Of a stretch of 64,000 nt of DNA, positions 43,308-52,035 are shown one piece after another (positions within the stretch are counted from its first letter, which is position 1; each line of letters begins with the position of its first letter). This DNA is from Pseudomonadota bacterium (GTDB taxonomy: Bacteria > Pseudomonadota > Gammaproteobacteria > Steroidobacterales > Steroidobacteraceae). Made by a program: the position numbers and the translations under genes. Where the stretch lies: the NCBI GenBank assembly GCA_021805275.1, contig JAJZFQ010000131.1, forward strand, positions 62,001-126,000, in the 5' to 3' direction. Below the pieces are notes generated by a model that worked only from the letters and a program-made list of their open reading frames with translations, had not been told where the DNA came from and made no database searches.

Positions 43308-43805
43308 CTACGAGGGGCTCGCAGGCGGCTTCTTGCGGCGCATGATCAGGCGCGCCGCGAGCAGCATCACCACGATGTTGAGCACCCACCACGCGCCGTA
43401 GCCGTGCTGCTCGAGGACCGCGAGGCGACTCGCGCGCTTCGGCAGCGTGACCACCGCGCTCAGTACTTCGTGGATCCCATCGTGTGCGACGATCACCTGC
43501 AGCGTGTGCGCGCCGCCATCGACGTCCCGGGTGTCCAGCAGGTACGCATTGCCTTGCGCGGTGAGTGGCACGGGGTGGCCGTCGATCGCGGCGCTGACGT
43601 TGCCGGCGCCCGCGACGGGCGCCGCCCCGGCGGTGCGCGTGATGTGCAGCACGATCTGACGAGGCTGGATGCTCGCATCGAGCACCAGCATCGCGGAGCT
43701 GGCGATTTGTACGCTCGGGGCGGCCGGTGGTGCCGCGGCCCCGGCCAACGGTGCGAGCAGCGCCAGGATGAGTCCGGCGAGGGACATCAGCCGCATGATC
43801 CGCAT
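43308..43805 (-). CDS. Small exported/membrane protein of unknown function
   Basis: 165 residues from ATG 43805, which overlaps the marR stop (TGATG), so it is translationally coupled to the regulator. An N-terminal signal peptide (RLMSLAGLILALLAPLAGAAA) precedes a beta-rich domain of about 90 residues (QIVLHITRTAG, GNAYLLDTRDVDGGAHTLQVIVAHDG). A C-terminal transmembrane helix (WWVLNIVVMLLAARLIM) and a basic tail follow, so the domain should face the periplasm. I do not recognise the family; the fold could be immunoglobulin-like. A longer in-frame reading upstream overlaps marR in another frame and is rejected. Confidence 0.7.
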   Translation of the reverse strand: MRIMRLMSLAGLILALLAPLAGAAAPPAAPSVQIASSAMLVLDASIQPRQIVLHITRTAGAAPVAGAGNVSAAIDGHPVPLTAQGNAYLLDTRDVDGGAHTLQVIVAHDGIHEVLSAVVTLPKRASRLAVLEQHGYGAWWVLNIVVMLLAARLIMRRKKPPASPS

Positions 43806-44266
43806 CACTCCTCCAGCTGCAGGAAGCGCTCGAGCGTCTCGAGCGCGGCGAGAAATCCGGCCTGTTGCTCCGCCGGCAGGCACGCGAGCAGGCTCGCTTC
43901 GCGCTCGAGCGCGATCGGCACCAGTTCGCCGTACAGGCGGCGTCCGGCCTTGCTGAGGCGCACCTGCCGTTCCCGCCGGTCCTGGGCGCTCGAGACGCGC
44001 TCGATGAGCTGACGGCCCTCGAGCTCGGCGATCGCCCGGCTGACGCGCGTCTTGTGCATGCGCGTGCTCGAAGCGATGTACTGAGCGGTACAGTCCTGCC
44101 GTGAGCCGACCGTGGCCATCACCCGCCACTGCGGAATGTCCAGCCCGAAGCGCCGCTGGTAGACGCTTGCCAGGTACTGGCTGGTGCCGCTCGCCAGCCG
44201 GTTCAGGCGGAAGGGCACGAAGGCGGCAAGTTCGAGCGACCGCTCGGGCACTGGGCGGGCGGGCAC
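43805..44266 (-). CDS. MarR family transcriptional regulator
   Basis: 153-residue winged-helix regulator. ALYVS-type core features: IPQWRVMATVG, then STRMHKTRVSRAIAELEGRQLIERV (recognition helix region, named by its ends), SAQDRRERQVRLSKAGRRLY (wing). The GTG at 44266 has GGGAGA about 8 nt upstream and is preferred over a TTG at 44296 that lies inside the palindrome. It is divergent from hmgA-fahA, which suggests it controls homogentisate breakdown. In Pseudomonas that role is played by an IclR-type HmgR, so this would be a different regulator type. Confidence 0.88.
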   Translation of the reverse strand: MPARPVPERSLELAAFVPFRLNRLASGTSQYLASVYQRRFGLDIPQWRVMATVGSRQDCTAQYIASSTRMHKTRVSRAIAELEGRQLIERVSSAQDRRERQVRLSKAGRRLYGELVPIALEREASLLACLPAEQQAGFLAALETLERFLQLEE

Positions 44267-44282
44267 GGCGTCTCTCCCATAA

Positions 44283-44298
44283 GGTTGCGAGCGCAACC
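44283..44298. promoter_or_regulatory. Palindromic operator candidate between marR and hmgA
   Basis: GGTTGCGAGCGCAACC has perfect 6-bp arms around GAGC. It overlaps a possible hmgA -35 (TTGCGA, 44285-44290; -10 CATCAT at 44307-44312, 16-bp gap) and lies 17 bp before the marR start, so one bound dimer could block both genes. It is typical in size for a MarR operator; binding is inferred. Confidence 0.5.
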
Positions 44299-44338
44299 AA
44301 TTGTGTCATCATAGCCCAAAGCATACCGGGAGTCCGTC

Positions 44339-45679
44339 ATGCGCTCCGCATCCGCTGCCGCCCCCGAGGCGGTCCGGCCGCCTCAGTACCTCAGCGGCTT
44401 CGGCAACCACTTCGCCACCGAAGCGCTGCCCGGGGCTCTGCCCGAAGGGCGCAACTCCCCGCAGCGCTGCCCGTACGGGCTGTACGCCGAACAGCTCTCC
44501 GGCACCGCCTTCACCGCACCGCGCGCGGCGAATCGCCGCAGTTGGCTGTACCGGATCCGGCCCGCGGCGGTGCAGGGGGAGTTCCGTCCGCTCTCGCACC
44601 CGGGGCTGCTCGGGCGGTTCGCCGAGCTGCCGACGCCGCCGGATCCGCTGCGCTGGAGCGCGCTGCCGGTGCCCACGGAGCCGACCGACTTCATCGACGG
44701 GCTGCTCAGCGCCGGCGGCGCCGGCTCGAGCGAGGCGCACAGCGGTTGCGCCATCCACTGGTACCGTGCAAACCGCTCGATGCGGGAGCGGTTCTTCTAC
44801 GATGCGGATGGGGAGCTGCTCATCGTGCCGCAGCTCGGCGCGCTGCGCGTGGCGAGCGAGCTCGGGGTGCTCGAGCTCGAGCCGCAGGAGATCGTCGTGG
44901 TGCCGCGCGGGGTTCGCTTCCGCGTGGAGTTGCTTGGGCCCGAAGCGCGCGGCTATGTCTGCGAGAACTTCGGCGCGCCGCTGAAGCTGCCCGATCTGGG
45001 GCCCATCGGTGCGAACGGACTCGCCAATCCGCGCGATTTCCTCGCGCCTGTCGCCTGGTTCGAGGAGCGCGAGGGCCCGATGGAACTGGTGGCCAAGGTG
45101 GGCGGGACGCTCTGGAGCGCCGCACTCGATCACTCCCCGCTCGATGTGGTGGCCTGGCACGGCAATCACGCCCCGTACAAGTACGATCTGCGCCGCTTCA
45201 ATGCCATCGGTTCAGTCAGCTACGATCATCCGGATCCCTCGATCTTCCTGGTGCTGCACTCGGTGAGCGACACTCCCGGTGTCGATGCGATGGATTTCGT
45301 GATCTTCCCGCCGCGCTGGCTGGTGATGCAGGACACGTTCCGGCCGCCCTGGTTCCACCGCAACATCGCGAGCGAGTTCATGGGACTCGTGCACGGCACG
45401 TACGACGCCAAGGCGAGCGGCTTCGAGCCCGGCGGTGCCTCGCTGCACAACTGCATGACCGGCCACGGACCGGACGCGCAGACCTTCCAGAGTGCCAGTC
45501 GCGTCGACACCAGCGTACCGCAGCGCATCGCAGATACCATGGCCTTCATGTTCGAGACGCGCACGTTGATTCATCCGACGCCCCAGGCCCTCGCGCTGCC
45601 GCAGCGCCAGCGCGACTACGCACGCTGCTGGCAGGGCCTCGGCAAGCACTTCGACGCGCGCGCGCGCGAGCCGCGCTGA
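44339..45679 (+). CDS. hmgA: Homogentisate 1,2-dioxygenase
   Basis: Fe(II) ring-cleaving enzyme turning homogentisate into maleylacetoacetate in tyrosine and phenylalanine breakdown. 446 residues. [20 protein letters not shown] is the diagnostic N-terminus. Iron ligands fit [12 protein letters not shown] (His and Glu) and the His in GGASLHNCM. It is followed 13 bp later by fahA. No maleylacetoacetate isomerase (maiA) gene lies next to it. Confidence 0.95.
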   Translation: MRSASAAAPEAVRPPQYLSGFGNHFATEALPGALPEGRNSPQRCPYGLYAEQLSGTAFTAPRAANRRSWLYRIRPAAVQGEFRPLSHPGLLGRFAELPTPPDPLRWSALPVPTEPTDFIDGLLSAGGAGSSEAHSGCAIHWYRANRSMRERFFYDADGELLIVPQLGALRVASELGVLELEPQEIVVVPRGVRFRVELLGPEARGYVCENFGAPLKLPDLGPIGANGLANPRDFLAPVAWFEEREGPMELVAKVGGTLWSAALDHSPLDVVAWHGNHAPYKYDLRRFNAIGSVSYDHPDPSIFLVLHSVSDTPGVDAMDFVIFPPRWLVMQDTFRPPWFHRNIASEFMGLVHGTYDAKASGFEPGGASLHNCMTGHGPDAQTFQSASRVDTSVPQRIADTMAFMFETRTLIHPTPQALALPQRQRDYARCWQGLGKHFDARAREPR

Positions 45680-45692
45680 GCGGCGGCCCGTC

Positions 45693-47006
45693 ATGCGCCA
45701 AATCGACGAGACGCACGATCCGGGACTGACCAGCTGGGTCGGCTCGGCGAACCGCCCCGGGAGCGACTTCCCGCTGCAGAACCTCCCGTTTGCCGTGTTC
45801 CGCCGCGCCGGCAGCGACGAGCCGCTGCGTTGCGGAGTCGGCATCGGCGATGAGATCCTCGACCTCGCGGCGCTCGGCGCGGCCGCGGCGGGCGCCGGCG
45901 AGGCGGCGGGGGCGCTCGCGGCCTGCGCCGCGCCGGCGCTGAATGCGTTGATGGCGCTCGGCCCGGGTGCCGCGCGCGCGCTGCGTCACTGGCTCTCGCG
46001 GCGGCTGCGCGCCGGGGCGGGACAGACCGAGGCGCTTGCCGCGGCACTCGTCCCCCAGTCGCAGGCCGAACTCGCTCTGCCGGCGCACATCGGCGATTAC
46101 ACCGACTTCTACACCTCGATCCACCATGCCACCGCGGTCGGGCGGCTGTTCCGGCCAGACCAGCCGTTGCTGCCGAACTACCGGTGGGTGCCGATCGCCT
46201 ATCATGGGCGAGCCTCCTCGATCGGGGTGAGCGGGCAGCGCGTGCGCCGACCGCACGGACAGCTGATGCCACGCGGCGCTGAACGGCCGCAGCTGCGCGC
46301 GAGCGAGCGGCTCGACTACGAGCTCGAACTCGGCGTGCTCATCGGCGCGGGCAACGCGCTCGGCAAGCCGGTGCCGATCGAGCATGCCGAGGCGCACGTG
46401 TTCGGTCTGTGTCTGCTCAACGACTGGTCGGCCCGCGACGTGCAGGCCTGGGAATACCAGCCGCTCGGCCCGTTTCTCGCCAAGAACTTCGCCACCACGA
46501 TCTCGCCCTGGGTGGTCACGCTCGAGGCGCTCGCACCGTTTCGCATGCCGTGGCAGCGGGCCGAGCAGGAGCCGGCGCCGTTGCCCTATCTGGACAGCCC
46601 CGCGCTGCGCGAGCGGGGCGCCATCGACATCACTTTGGAGGTGGCGCTCGAGTCCGCCGCCATGCGCGCGCACGCCGTGCCGCCGGTGCGCCTGGCCCAG
46701 GCGGGTTTTCGCGACAGCTACTGGTCGATTGCGCAGATGGTGGCGCACCACACGGTCAACGGTTGCAACCTGCAGCCCGGGGATCTGCTCGGCACCGGCA
46801 CACAATCCGGTCCGCGGCCCGAGCAGGCCGGCTCGCTGCTGGAGCTCACCGCCGGCGGTACTCGAGCGGTGAGTCTGCCGGGTGGGGAGCAGCGCTTCTT
46901 TCTCGCCGACGGCGACCGGGTGATCCTGAGCGCGTGGTGCGAGCGGCGCGGCTTCGCCCGCATCGGCTTCGGGCAGGCGGCAGGCACGGTGGTGGCGGCG
47001 GACTGA
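45693..47006 (+). CDS. fahA: Fumarylacetoacetase
   Basis: Hydrolyses fumarylacetoacetate to fumarate and acetoacetate, the last step of the homogentisate route. 437 residues. An N-terminal SH3-like domain is followed by the catalytic FAH domain. DYTDFYTSIHHATAVG gives the metal Asp and catalytic His. YHGRASSI, LDYELELG (two metal Glu) and LLNDWSARDVQAWEYQPLGPF (metal Asp, named by its ends) follow. It forms an operon with hmgA. Confidence 0.95.
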   Translation: MRQIDETHDPGLTSWVGSANRPGSDFPLQNLPFAVFRRAGSDEPLRCGVGIGDEILDLAALGAAAAGAGEAAGALAACAAPALNALMALGPGAARALRHWLSRRLRAGAGQTEALAAALVPQSQAELALPAHIGDYTDFYTSIHHATAVGRLFRPDQPLLPNYRWVPIAYHGRASSIGVSGQRVRRPHGQLMPRGAERPQLRASERLDYELELGVLIGAGNALGKPVPIEHAEAHVFGLCLLNDWSARDVQAWEYQPLGPFLAKNFATTISPWVVTLEALAPFRMPWQRAEQEPAPLPYLDSPALRERGAIDITLEVALESAAMRAHAVPPVRLAQAGFRDSYWSIAQMVAHHTVNGCNLQPGDLLGTGTQSGPRPEQAGSLLELTAGGTRAVSLPGGEQRFFLADGDRVILSAWCERRGFARIGFGQAAGTVVAAD

Positions 47007-47151
47007 CTTCCCGCGCGGGTGCATGTTGGCTTGCTCGCTGCAGCGGCGTGTGCGCACGCGTGGTGCGCGTTTCGCTATATACTGCGCGGCGATCCCCGCC
47101 GCTGCGGGCGGGATGCGCTAGATCCTGTCACGAGGCGGTGCGGGCAACGCT

Positions 47152-47697
47152 ATGGACACCACGATCATCCACGAGTCCCGGCGCCTGCTGTTGCCGCTCG
47201 ACACCGTCGTCGATGCGCTCGTCGAACTGGAGATGAAGCACGGCCGCTGGCCCGGCCAGGCCGAGCTGGTCGGGGTGAGCTTGCGCAATGGCGGTGCGCA
47301 GGGCGAACGCAGCATCGTGATGTTGGTGCGGGCCTCGCGGCACGAGGAGCCCGTGCAGCGCATCTACGCGCTACCGCTCATCGCCGCCGCGATCGTCAAC
47401 TATTGCATGAAGCTGCGCGTGCCGATGCCGCGCAGCTCGACCAAGACCATCGACATCCTGCCTGATGGCATCGCGCTGCAGCTGGACAACACCCTGAAGC
47501 TGCCACGGCAACACCCCGAGGGACCCGAGGTGAGCATCGAGGCGGTTCCGGCGGGTGGGGCGGCCGAGGCTCACGAGGCCGCCGGACCTGAGGCGCCGAG
47601 CGATGCCGGCTCAAGAGGACCGCAGGGCGAGGAGGCACCCGAGGTGCCTGTGGAAAGCCCCGCGCCGGCCGCCGACGCCGAGGCGCCACTGGCCTGA
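47152..47697 (+). CDS. Conserved hypothetical protein with acidic Pro/Ala tail
   Basis: 181 residues, no signal peptide and no membrane helix. The first 125 residues look like a compact folded domain (LLLPLDTVVDALVELEMKHGRWPG, ERSIVMLVRASRHEEP, YALPLIAAAIVNYCMKLRVPMPRSSTK, each named in part). The last 55 residues are a disordered Ala/Pro/Glu tail. I do not recognise a family. TATACT at 47078-47083 is a possible -10, and a short GC hairpin (about 47091-47114) lies in the leader. It stands alone between fahA and a Gly-rich protein. Confidence 0.7.
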   Translation: MDTTIIHESRRLLLPLDTVVDALVELEMKHGRWPGQAELVGVSLRNGGAQGERSIVMLVRASRHEEPVQRIYALPLIAAAIVNYCMKLRVPMPRSSTKTIDILPDGIALQLDNTLKLPRQHPEGPEVSIEAVPAGGAAEAHEAAGPEAPSDAGSRGPQGEEAPEVPVESPAPAADAEAPLA

Positions 47698-47766
47698 GCG
47701 CAACCTGCGCGACGTGAACCAGATTTCCTGCCCAGTCCGAGATATAGCTTAGAACGGGGCGCGGCA

Positions 47767-47794
47767 CTGACGGTCTAATTTGGCGTGGTAGAGT
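47767..47794 (+). promoter_or_regulatory. Candidate promoter of the Gly-rich exported protein gene
   Basis: CTGACG (47767-47772, 4 of 6) and TAGAGT (47789-47794, 4 of 6) lie 16 bp apart, 49 bp before the start codon. Consensus matching only. Confidence 0.3.
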
Positions 47795-47842
47795 TTTCCG
47801 GCCTGGGCGCCGGGGCGTTGCGACGCCAAGTAGGAGAAGGCC

Positions 47843-48814
47843 ATGTTCACCGATATTCCTGCGGGATGGGCCCGTGCCACGGCCCCGCCCCGATCCGTCG
47901 GATCCGCCGTGGGCGCCGGTACTGCCCGGGGGATCGGCCGAGCCGGCCTGTACCTGGCCGCTCTGGCCGCGCTGGCGTTGCTCATCGGACCCGGCCGGGC
48001 CTATGCCGATCCGCCGCACGGTGGCCCGCACTTCAGCGGGCATTTCGACGGCGGCCGGGCTCCGGGCGGCCACTTCGCCGGACCCCGGGGCCCGGGGCCG
48101 GGTGAGCGCTTCGCCGGGCCGCGTGGCCCGGGACCGGGCGAGCGCTTTGGCGGGCCGCGTGGCCCGGGACCGGGCGAGCGCTTTGGCGGGCCGCGCGGGG
48201 GCACCTACTGGGCATCCCGCGGCGATCGGCCGGATCGCGGCGGTTGGGCGGGAGGATGGCACGACCCCGGCTGGCGCGGCCCGCACGACTACCGGGGCTG
48301 GGATGGCGGGTGGCGCTATCCGCACTGGCGCGGCGGGATGTGGCTCGGGGGTAACTGGGGCGGGTATTACTGGCCACCGGTGGACTACGGTTGGAGCTAC
48401 CCGTGGTTCCTCGCCACCATTCCCTTCGGGGCGATGACCCTCACCTTCGGGGGCGTGCCCTACTACTACGTCAACCAGGTCTATTACGTCTGGGACCCCG
48501 CCGACAGCGGTTACGTCGTCACCGACCCGCCGCCCGTCGCGCAGGGCGGTGGCGCCGCGTCCGCTGCGCCACCGCCGCCAGCAGGCGCATCCGGCGGCAA
48601 CGGGGTGCTCGCCATGCAGGTGACGCCGTTGAAGGGGCAGGATCGGCAGCAGACCGCCAATGACCGCTACGCGTGCAACACGTGGGCCGTCGCCCAGAGC
48701 GGATTCGATCCACTGAATTCGCAGCAGGACGCGCAGGCGACGGGGCAGATGCGCGGGAATTACCGCCAGGCCTTCGCCGCCTGTTTGCAGGCGCGCGGCT
48801 ACAGCGTGCAGTAG
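47843..48814 (+). CDS. Gly/Pro/Trp-rich exported protein with short tandem repeats
   Basis: 323 residues; ATG 47843 follows AGGAGAAGG. A long positively charged N-region and hydrophobic stretch (about 34-53) end in AYA, likely a signal peptide. There are then three 12-residue repeats (GPRGPGPGER core, residues 78-113), a Gly/Trp/Tyr-rich section, and a conserved-looking segment with TFGGVPYYYVNQVYYVWDPADSGY. The C-terminal module DRYACNTWAVAQSGFDP..AFAACLQARGY has two cysteines. Similar proteins with this C-terminal module are common in Xanthomonadales-type genomes, but the function is unknown. Confidence 0.75.
   Translation: MFTDIPAGWARATAPPRSVGSAVGAGTARGIGRAGLYLAALAALALLIGPGRAYADPPHGGPHFSGHFDGGRAPGGHFAGPRGPGPGERFAGPRGPGPGERFGGPRGPGPGERFGGPRGGTYWASRGDRPDRGGWAGGWHDPGWRGPHDYRGWDGGWRYPHWRGGMWLGGNWGGYYWPPVDYGWSYPWFLATIPFGAMTLTFGGVPYYYVNQVYYVWDPADSGYVVTDPPPVAQGGGAASAAPPPPAGASGGNGVLAMQVTPLKGQDRQQTANDRYACNTWAVAQSGFDPLNSQQDAQATGQMRGNYRQAFAACLQARGYSVQ
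48074..48199 (+). repeat. 36-bp in-frame tandem repeats
   Basis: Three and a half copies of a 36-bp unit encode F(A/G)GPRGPGPGER. Copies two and three are nearly identical in DNA, which suggests recent expansion or ongoing slippage. They lie inside the Gly-rich exported protein. Confidence 0.8.
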
Positions 48815-48860
48815 CGGGGGCGCATTGTTCTCGGTCAGGGACATCGGCGACAATGCGCCG

Positions 48861-49874
48861 ATGCTCCCGGCCGAAACCTCTCCCGCCGCGGCGCCCGGAG
48901 TCCGCCCCGAGATCGGCCCAGGCCCGTCCATCCTCATTTGTCGGCCGAATACGCGGCTCGGCAACACGCTGCTGTTGACGCCCCTGGTGGAGGAGCTGCA
49001 GAACACCCTGCCGAGCGCGCGGATCGAGATACTTTCGGCCTGCCCCGCGGCGCGCGAGGTCTTCCAGGAATTCCCCGGCGTGCGTCGCGTGCACGAACTG
49101 CCGTTTCGCGGCGCACGCCATCCGTTGCGCTACTTGGGCACGCTGCTGCGGGTACGACGCTCGCGCTACGATGTGATCATCGACCCGAGCCCCAACTCCT
49201 GGACGGCGCGTTTTCTGACGCGCTGGCTCGCCGGGCGGCTGAAGATCGGCTTCAGCACCGCGCGCAGCAAGCCGGGCCTCGACGTCAGCATTCCCTTCCA
49301 GGGCGCGCCGCGGCACATGGGGGCCTACCCGGTGTACCTGGCGCGCCGCGCGCTGTTTCATCTTGATCCGAAGGCCTCTCATGCCGATGAGGTCACGCTC
49401 AGCGTGCGCCTGACGCAGGCCGAGCGCGCCGCCGGACGCGAGGCGTTGCGTCGCCTGCTCGCAGCGCAGAGCTCCGGGCCGGTGATCGCGGTCGCCACCC
49501 ACGCAACCGGCTCGAAGCGCTTTGCGCTGCCGTGGTGGCGGGCGTTGATCGCGGAGGTGCGCACGCGCTTGCCGGCGGCCCGCTTCGTCGAGATCCGCCC
49601 GCCCTCAGGGCAGGCCTCGCTGTCGGAACTACCCGGATTTTCCTCGCGGCGCACCCGCGAGGTCGCCGCGCTGGTCGAGGCGGCCGACTGCTTTGTGTGT
49701 GCCGATTCGGGACTGATGCACCTGGCGGCCGCGACCGATGCGCTGACGGTGGGTCTGTTCAAAGTGACGCTGCCGGAGCTGTATGCGCCGCGCCGCGGGC
49801 GCAGCTGTGCGCTCAGTGCGAGCGACGGCGCACCGCAGGCGGTGGGCGAACGGCTGGCGCAGCTGTTGCGCTGA
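48861..49874 (+). CDS. Glycosyltransferase family 9 (heptosyltransferase-like)
   Basis: 337 residues from ATG 48861; an in-frame TTG at 48825 is possible. The N-terminal domain has the GT9 start ILICRPNTRLGNTLLLTPLVEEL (named by its ends). The C-terminal ADP-heptose-binding half has VAATHATGSKRFALPWW and AADCFVCADSGLMHLAAATDALTVGLF (named by its ends). It is probably involved in LPS or other surface glycan assembly at the inner membrane. It is followed 8 bp later by an MBL-fold hydrolase. Confidence 0.85.
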   Translation: MLPAETSPAAAPGVRPEIGPGPSILICRPNTRLGNTLLLTPLVEELQNTLPSARIEILSACPAAREVFQEFPGVRRVHELPFRGARHPLRYLGTLLRVRRSRYDVIIDPSPNSWTARFLTRWLAGRLKIGFSTARSKPGLDVSIPFQGAPRHMGAYPVYLARRALFHLDPKASHADEVTLSVRLTQAERAAGREALRRLLAAQSSGPVIAVATHATGSKRFALPWWRALIAEVRTRLPAARFVEIRPPSGQASLSELPGFSSRRTREVAALVEAADCFVCADSGLMHLAAATDALTVGLFKVTLPELYAPRRGRSCALSASDGAPQAVGERLAQLLR

Positions 49875-49882
49875 GACTCGCG

Positions 49883-50536
49883 ATGCAGTTCCAGATCATC
49901 CCCGTCACCCCCTTCCAGCAGAACTGCTCGCTCCTCTGGGACGCCCATGGTGCGGCCGCGCTCATCGATCCGGGCGGGGACCTGCCGCGTGTGCTCGGGG
50001 AACTCGACCGGCGAGGCCTGACGCTGACGCGGATTCTGCTCACCCACGGGCATGTCGATCACTGCGCCGCCACGGCGCAGCTGGTGCGCGAGCGCCCGGT
50101 GCCGGTCGAGGGTCCGGCCCGCGCCGACCGCTTCTGGATCGAGGCGTTGCCGGCGGCGGCAGCCCAGTTCGGCATGCCGCCGGCCGAGCCCTTCGAGCCT
50201 GATCGCTGGCTCGAGGACGGCGATGCGGTCCGGGTGGGCGAGGAGACGCTCGAGGTGTTGCAGTGCCCGGGCCATACGCCCGGTCACGTGGTCTTCTTCC
50301 ATCGCGGCCTGCGCTGCGCGTGGGTCGGCGATGTGCTGTTCGCCGGGTCCATCGGGCGCACGGACTTCCCGCTCGGGGAGCACGCGGCGCTCATCCGCTC
50401 GATCCGCGAGCGGCTCTTTCCGCTCGGCGATGACGTGCGGTTCGTGCCGGGGCACGGCCCGATGTCCACCTTCGGGGCCGAGCGGCGCACCAATCCGTTC
50501 GTCGCCGACCGGCTGTTCGCCGCGGCGCAGCGCTGA
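49883..50536 (+). CDS. Metallo-beta-lactamase fold hydrolase (GloB/YcbL type)
   Basis: 217 residues. The metal-binding motif HGHVDH is at 55-60 within THGHVDHCAA, followed by CPGHTPGH, the bridging Asp in WVGDVLFAGSIGRTDFP and the last His in PGHGPMSTFG. Proteins of this shape include hydroxyacylglutathione hydrolase-like YcbL and persulfide-related enzymes; the substrate cannot be decided. It lies 8 bp after the GT9 gene. Confidence 0.88.
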   Translation: MQFQIIPVTPFQQNCSLLWDAHGAAALIDPGGDLPRVLGELDRRGLTLTRILLTHGHVDHCAATAQLVRERPVPVEGPARADRFWIEALPAAAAQFGMPPAEPFEPDRWLEDGDAVRVGEETLEVLQCPGHTPGHVVFFHRGLRCAWVGDVLFAGSIGRTDFPLGEHAALIRSIRERLFPLGDDVRFVPGHGPMSTFGAERRTNPFVADRLFAAAQR

Positions 50537-50664
50537 GGGTTTCTGGGGGCGCGGCAGGAGGATTTCGGCCCGCCCGGCGTCTGTGCTCAAGTAGGGCGCT
50601 AGAATCAGCCCGCAGGGTCGCCCGGGGGGGTGGCCGACGCGCACTCATGCAGGAGGTTCACAAC

Positions 50665-51975
50665 ATGAACGAGAGCCCGCCGCCCTGGGCCCAGGTGGTC
50701 CAGCGGATGATGGACTGGCGCATCGGCGTGGTGCCGGTGCCAGTGGGGGTGCTGCTCGCGGCGGCGCTGGTGTACTTCGTCTCGCACGGCAAGGTCGGCA
50801 CGGGATTGCCGATGATGATCGGCGTCACGGTGCTCCTGTCGTTCCTCTGTGCGGCGGTCGGTCAGGCGATCCCGGGACTGCGCATGGTCGGCGGAGCGGT
50901 GATCGTCGCGACGTTCCTGCCCTCGGCGCTGGTCTACTACCACCTGCTGCCGGAGAGCCTGGTGAGCGCCGTGAGCGTCTTCACCAAGGGATCGGACTAC
51001 CTTTTCCTCTACATCGCCGCGGTGATCGTAGGCAGCGTCTTCGGGATGGATCGCACCGTGCTGATCCGCGGATTCCTCAAGATCTTCGCGCCGCTTGCGG
51101 CCGGCACCGTCGCGGCGGTGATCGTCGGCACCGCAGTCGGTATCGCGCTGGGTCTGGGTCTGCACCACGTGCTCTTCTACGTCGTACTGCCGGTGATGGC
51201 CGGTGGCGTCGGCGATGGCGCGGTGCCGCTGTCGCTCGGCTATGCCGGGGTGATTCACCAGAATTTCGGCAGCCAGTTTGCGCTGATTCTCCCGGCGGTG
51301 ATGATCGGGAGTTTCTTTGCGATCCTGCTCGCCGGCGGCCTGAACCTGCTCGGCAAGCGTCGCCCGACCCTGAGCGGCGGCGGACGGCTGCAGCCGGGGG
51401 CCGAGGACGATACGTTCCTGCGTCGGGACGTGCCGCCGCCGCACCTCGACGTGCTGACGATCGCCACCGGTGGCTTCACGGCCGTCACGTTGTATCTGGT
51501 CGGGGAGCTGGCCTATCAGGCCTGGAAGCTGCCGGCGCCGGTGGTGATGCTGGTGCTGGCCGTGGCCATGAAGCTCGGCTGGGCGGTCACCCGCCGGCTC
51601 GAGCTCGGCGCCGATGCGATCTTCCAGATGTTCGCCAAGGTGGGGACCTATCCGCTGCTGTTCATGGTCGGGGTGGCTTGGACGCCCTGGAGAAGCCTGC
51701 TGTCGGCATTCGATCCGGCCAATTTGATCACGATCGCCGCCACGGTGGTGACGCTGGTTGGGGTGGGCTTCTGGGTCGGCCGCAAGGTCAACCTGTATCC
51801 GATCGAGGCGGCCATCGTGAATGCCACCCATGCGGGGCAGGGCGGCACCGGCGGCGTGGCCATCCTCACGGCCGCCGAGCGGATGGAACTGATGCCGTTC
51901 GCCCAGATCGCGATCCGCATCGGCGGGGCAATCGTGGTGACGCTGGCGCTCCTGGCCTTCGCGCGGCTGGGGTGA
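50665..51975 (+). CDS. 2-hydroxycarboxylate transporter (CitS/MaeN family)
   Basis: Secondary transporter of 436 residues with about eleven hydrophobic segments. Both family GGxG re-entrant loops are present. The first (about 180-190) is MAGGVGDGAVPLS. The second (about 390-415) is GQGGTGGVAILTAAERMELMPFAQIAIRIGGA (named by its ends), very close to the CitS sequence. Family members carry citrate or malate, usually with sodium. ATG 50665 is chosen because GGAGG lies 8 nt upstream; ATG 50647 would place that site inside the gene. No citrate lyase or decarboxylase genes are next to it. Confidence 0.9.
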   Translation: MNESPPPWAQVVQRMMDWRIGVVPVPVGVLLAAALVYFVSHGKVGTGLPMMIGVTVLLSFLCAAVGQAIPGLRMVGGAVIVATFLPSALVYYHLLPESLVSAVSVFTKGSDYLFLYIAAVIVGSVFGMDRTVLIRGFLKIFAPLAAGTVAAVIVGTAVGIALGLGLHHVLFYVVLPVMAGGVGDGAVPLSLGYAGVIHQNFGSQFALILPAVMIGSFFAILLAGGLNLLGKRRPTLSGGGRLQPGAEDDTFLRRDVPPPHLDVLTIATGGFTAVTLYLVGELAYQAWKLPAPVVMLVLAVAMKLGWAVTRRLELGADAIFQMFAKVGTYPLLFMVGVAWTPWRSLLSAFDPANLITIAATVVTLVGVGFWVGRKVNLYPIEAAIVNATHAGQGGTGGVAILTAAERMELMPFAQIAIRIGGAIVVTLALLAFARLG

Positions 51976-52035
51976 GCCGCGCCGCTGTGCTAGCGTGAAG
52001 CGTCGCAGGCGGCCACACACGTCATAATCACCCCC

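Noticed and set aside
44339..45729. Alternative frames across hmgA (long Arg-rich product)
   Set aside because: They are shadows of the homogentisate dioxygenase gene, which has a full-length match and iron ligands.
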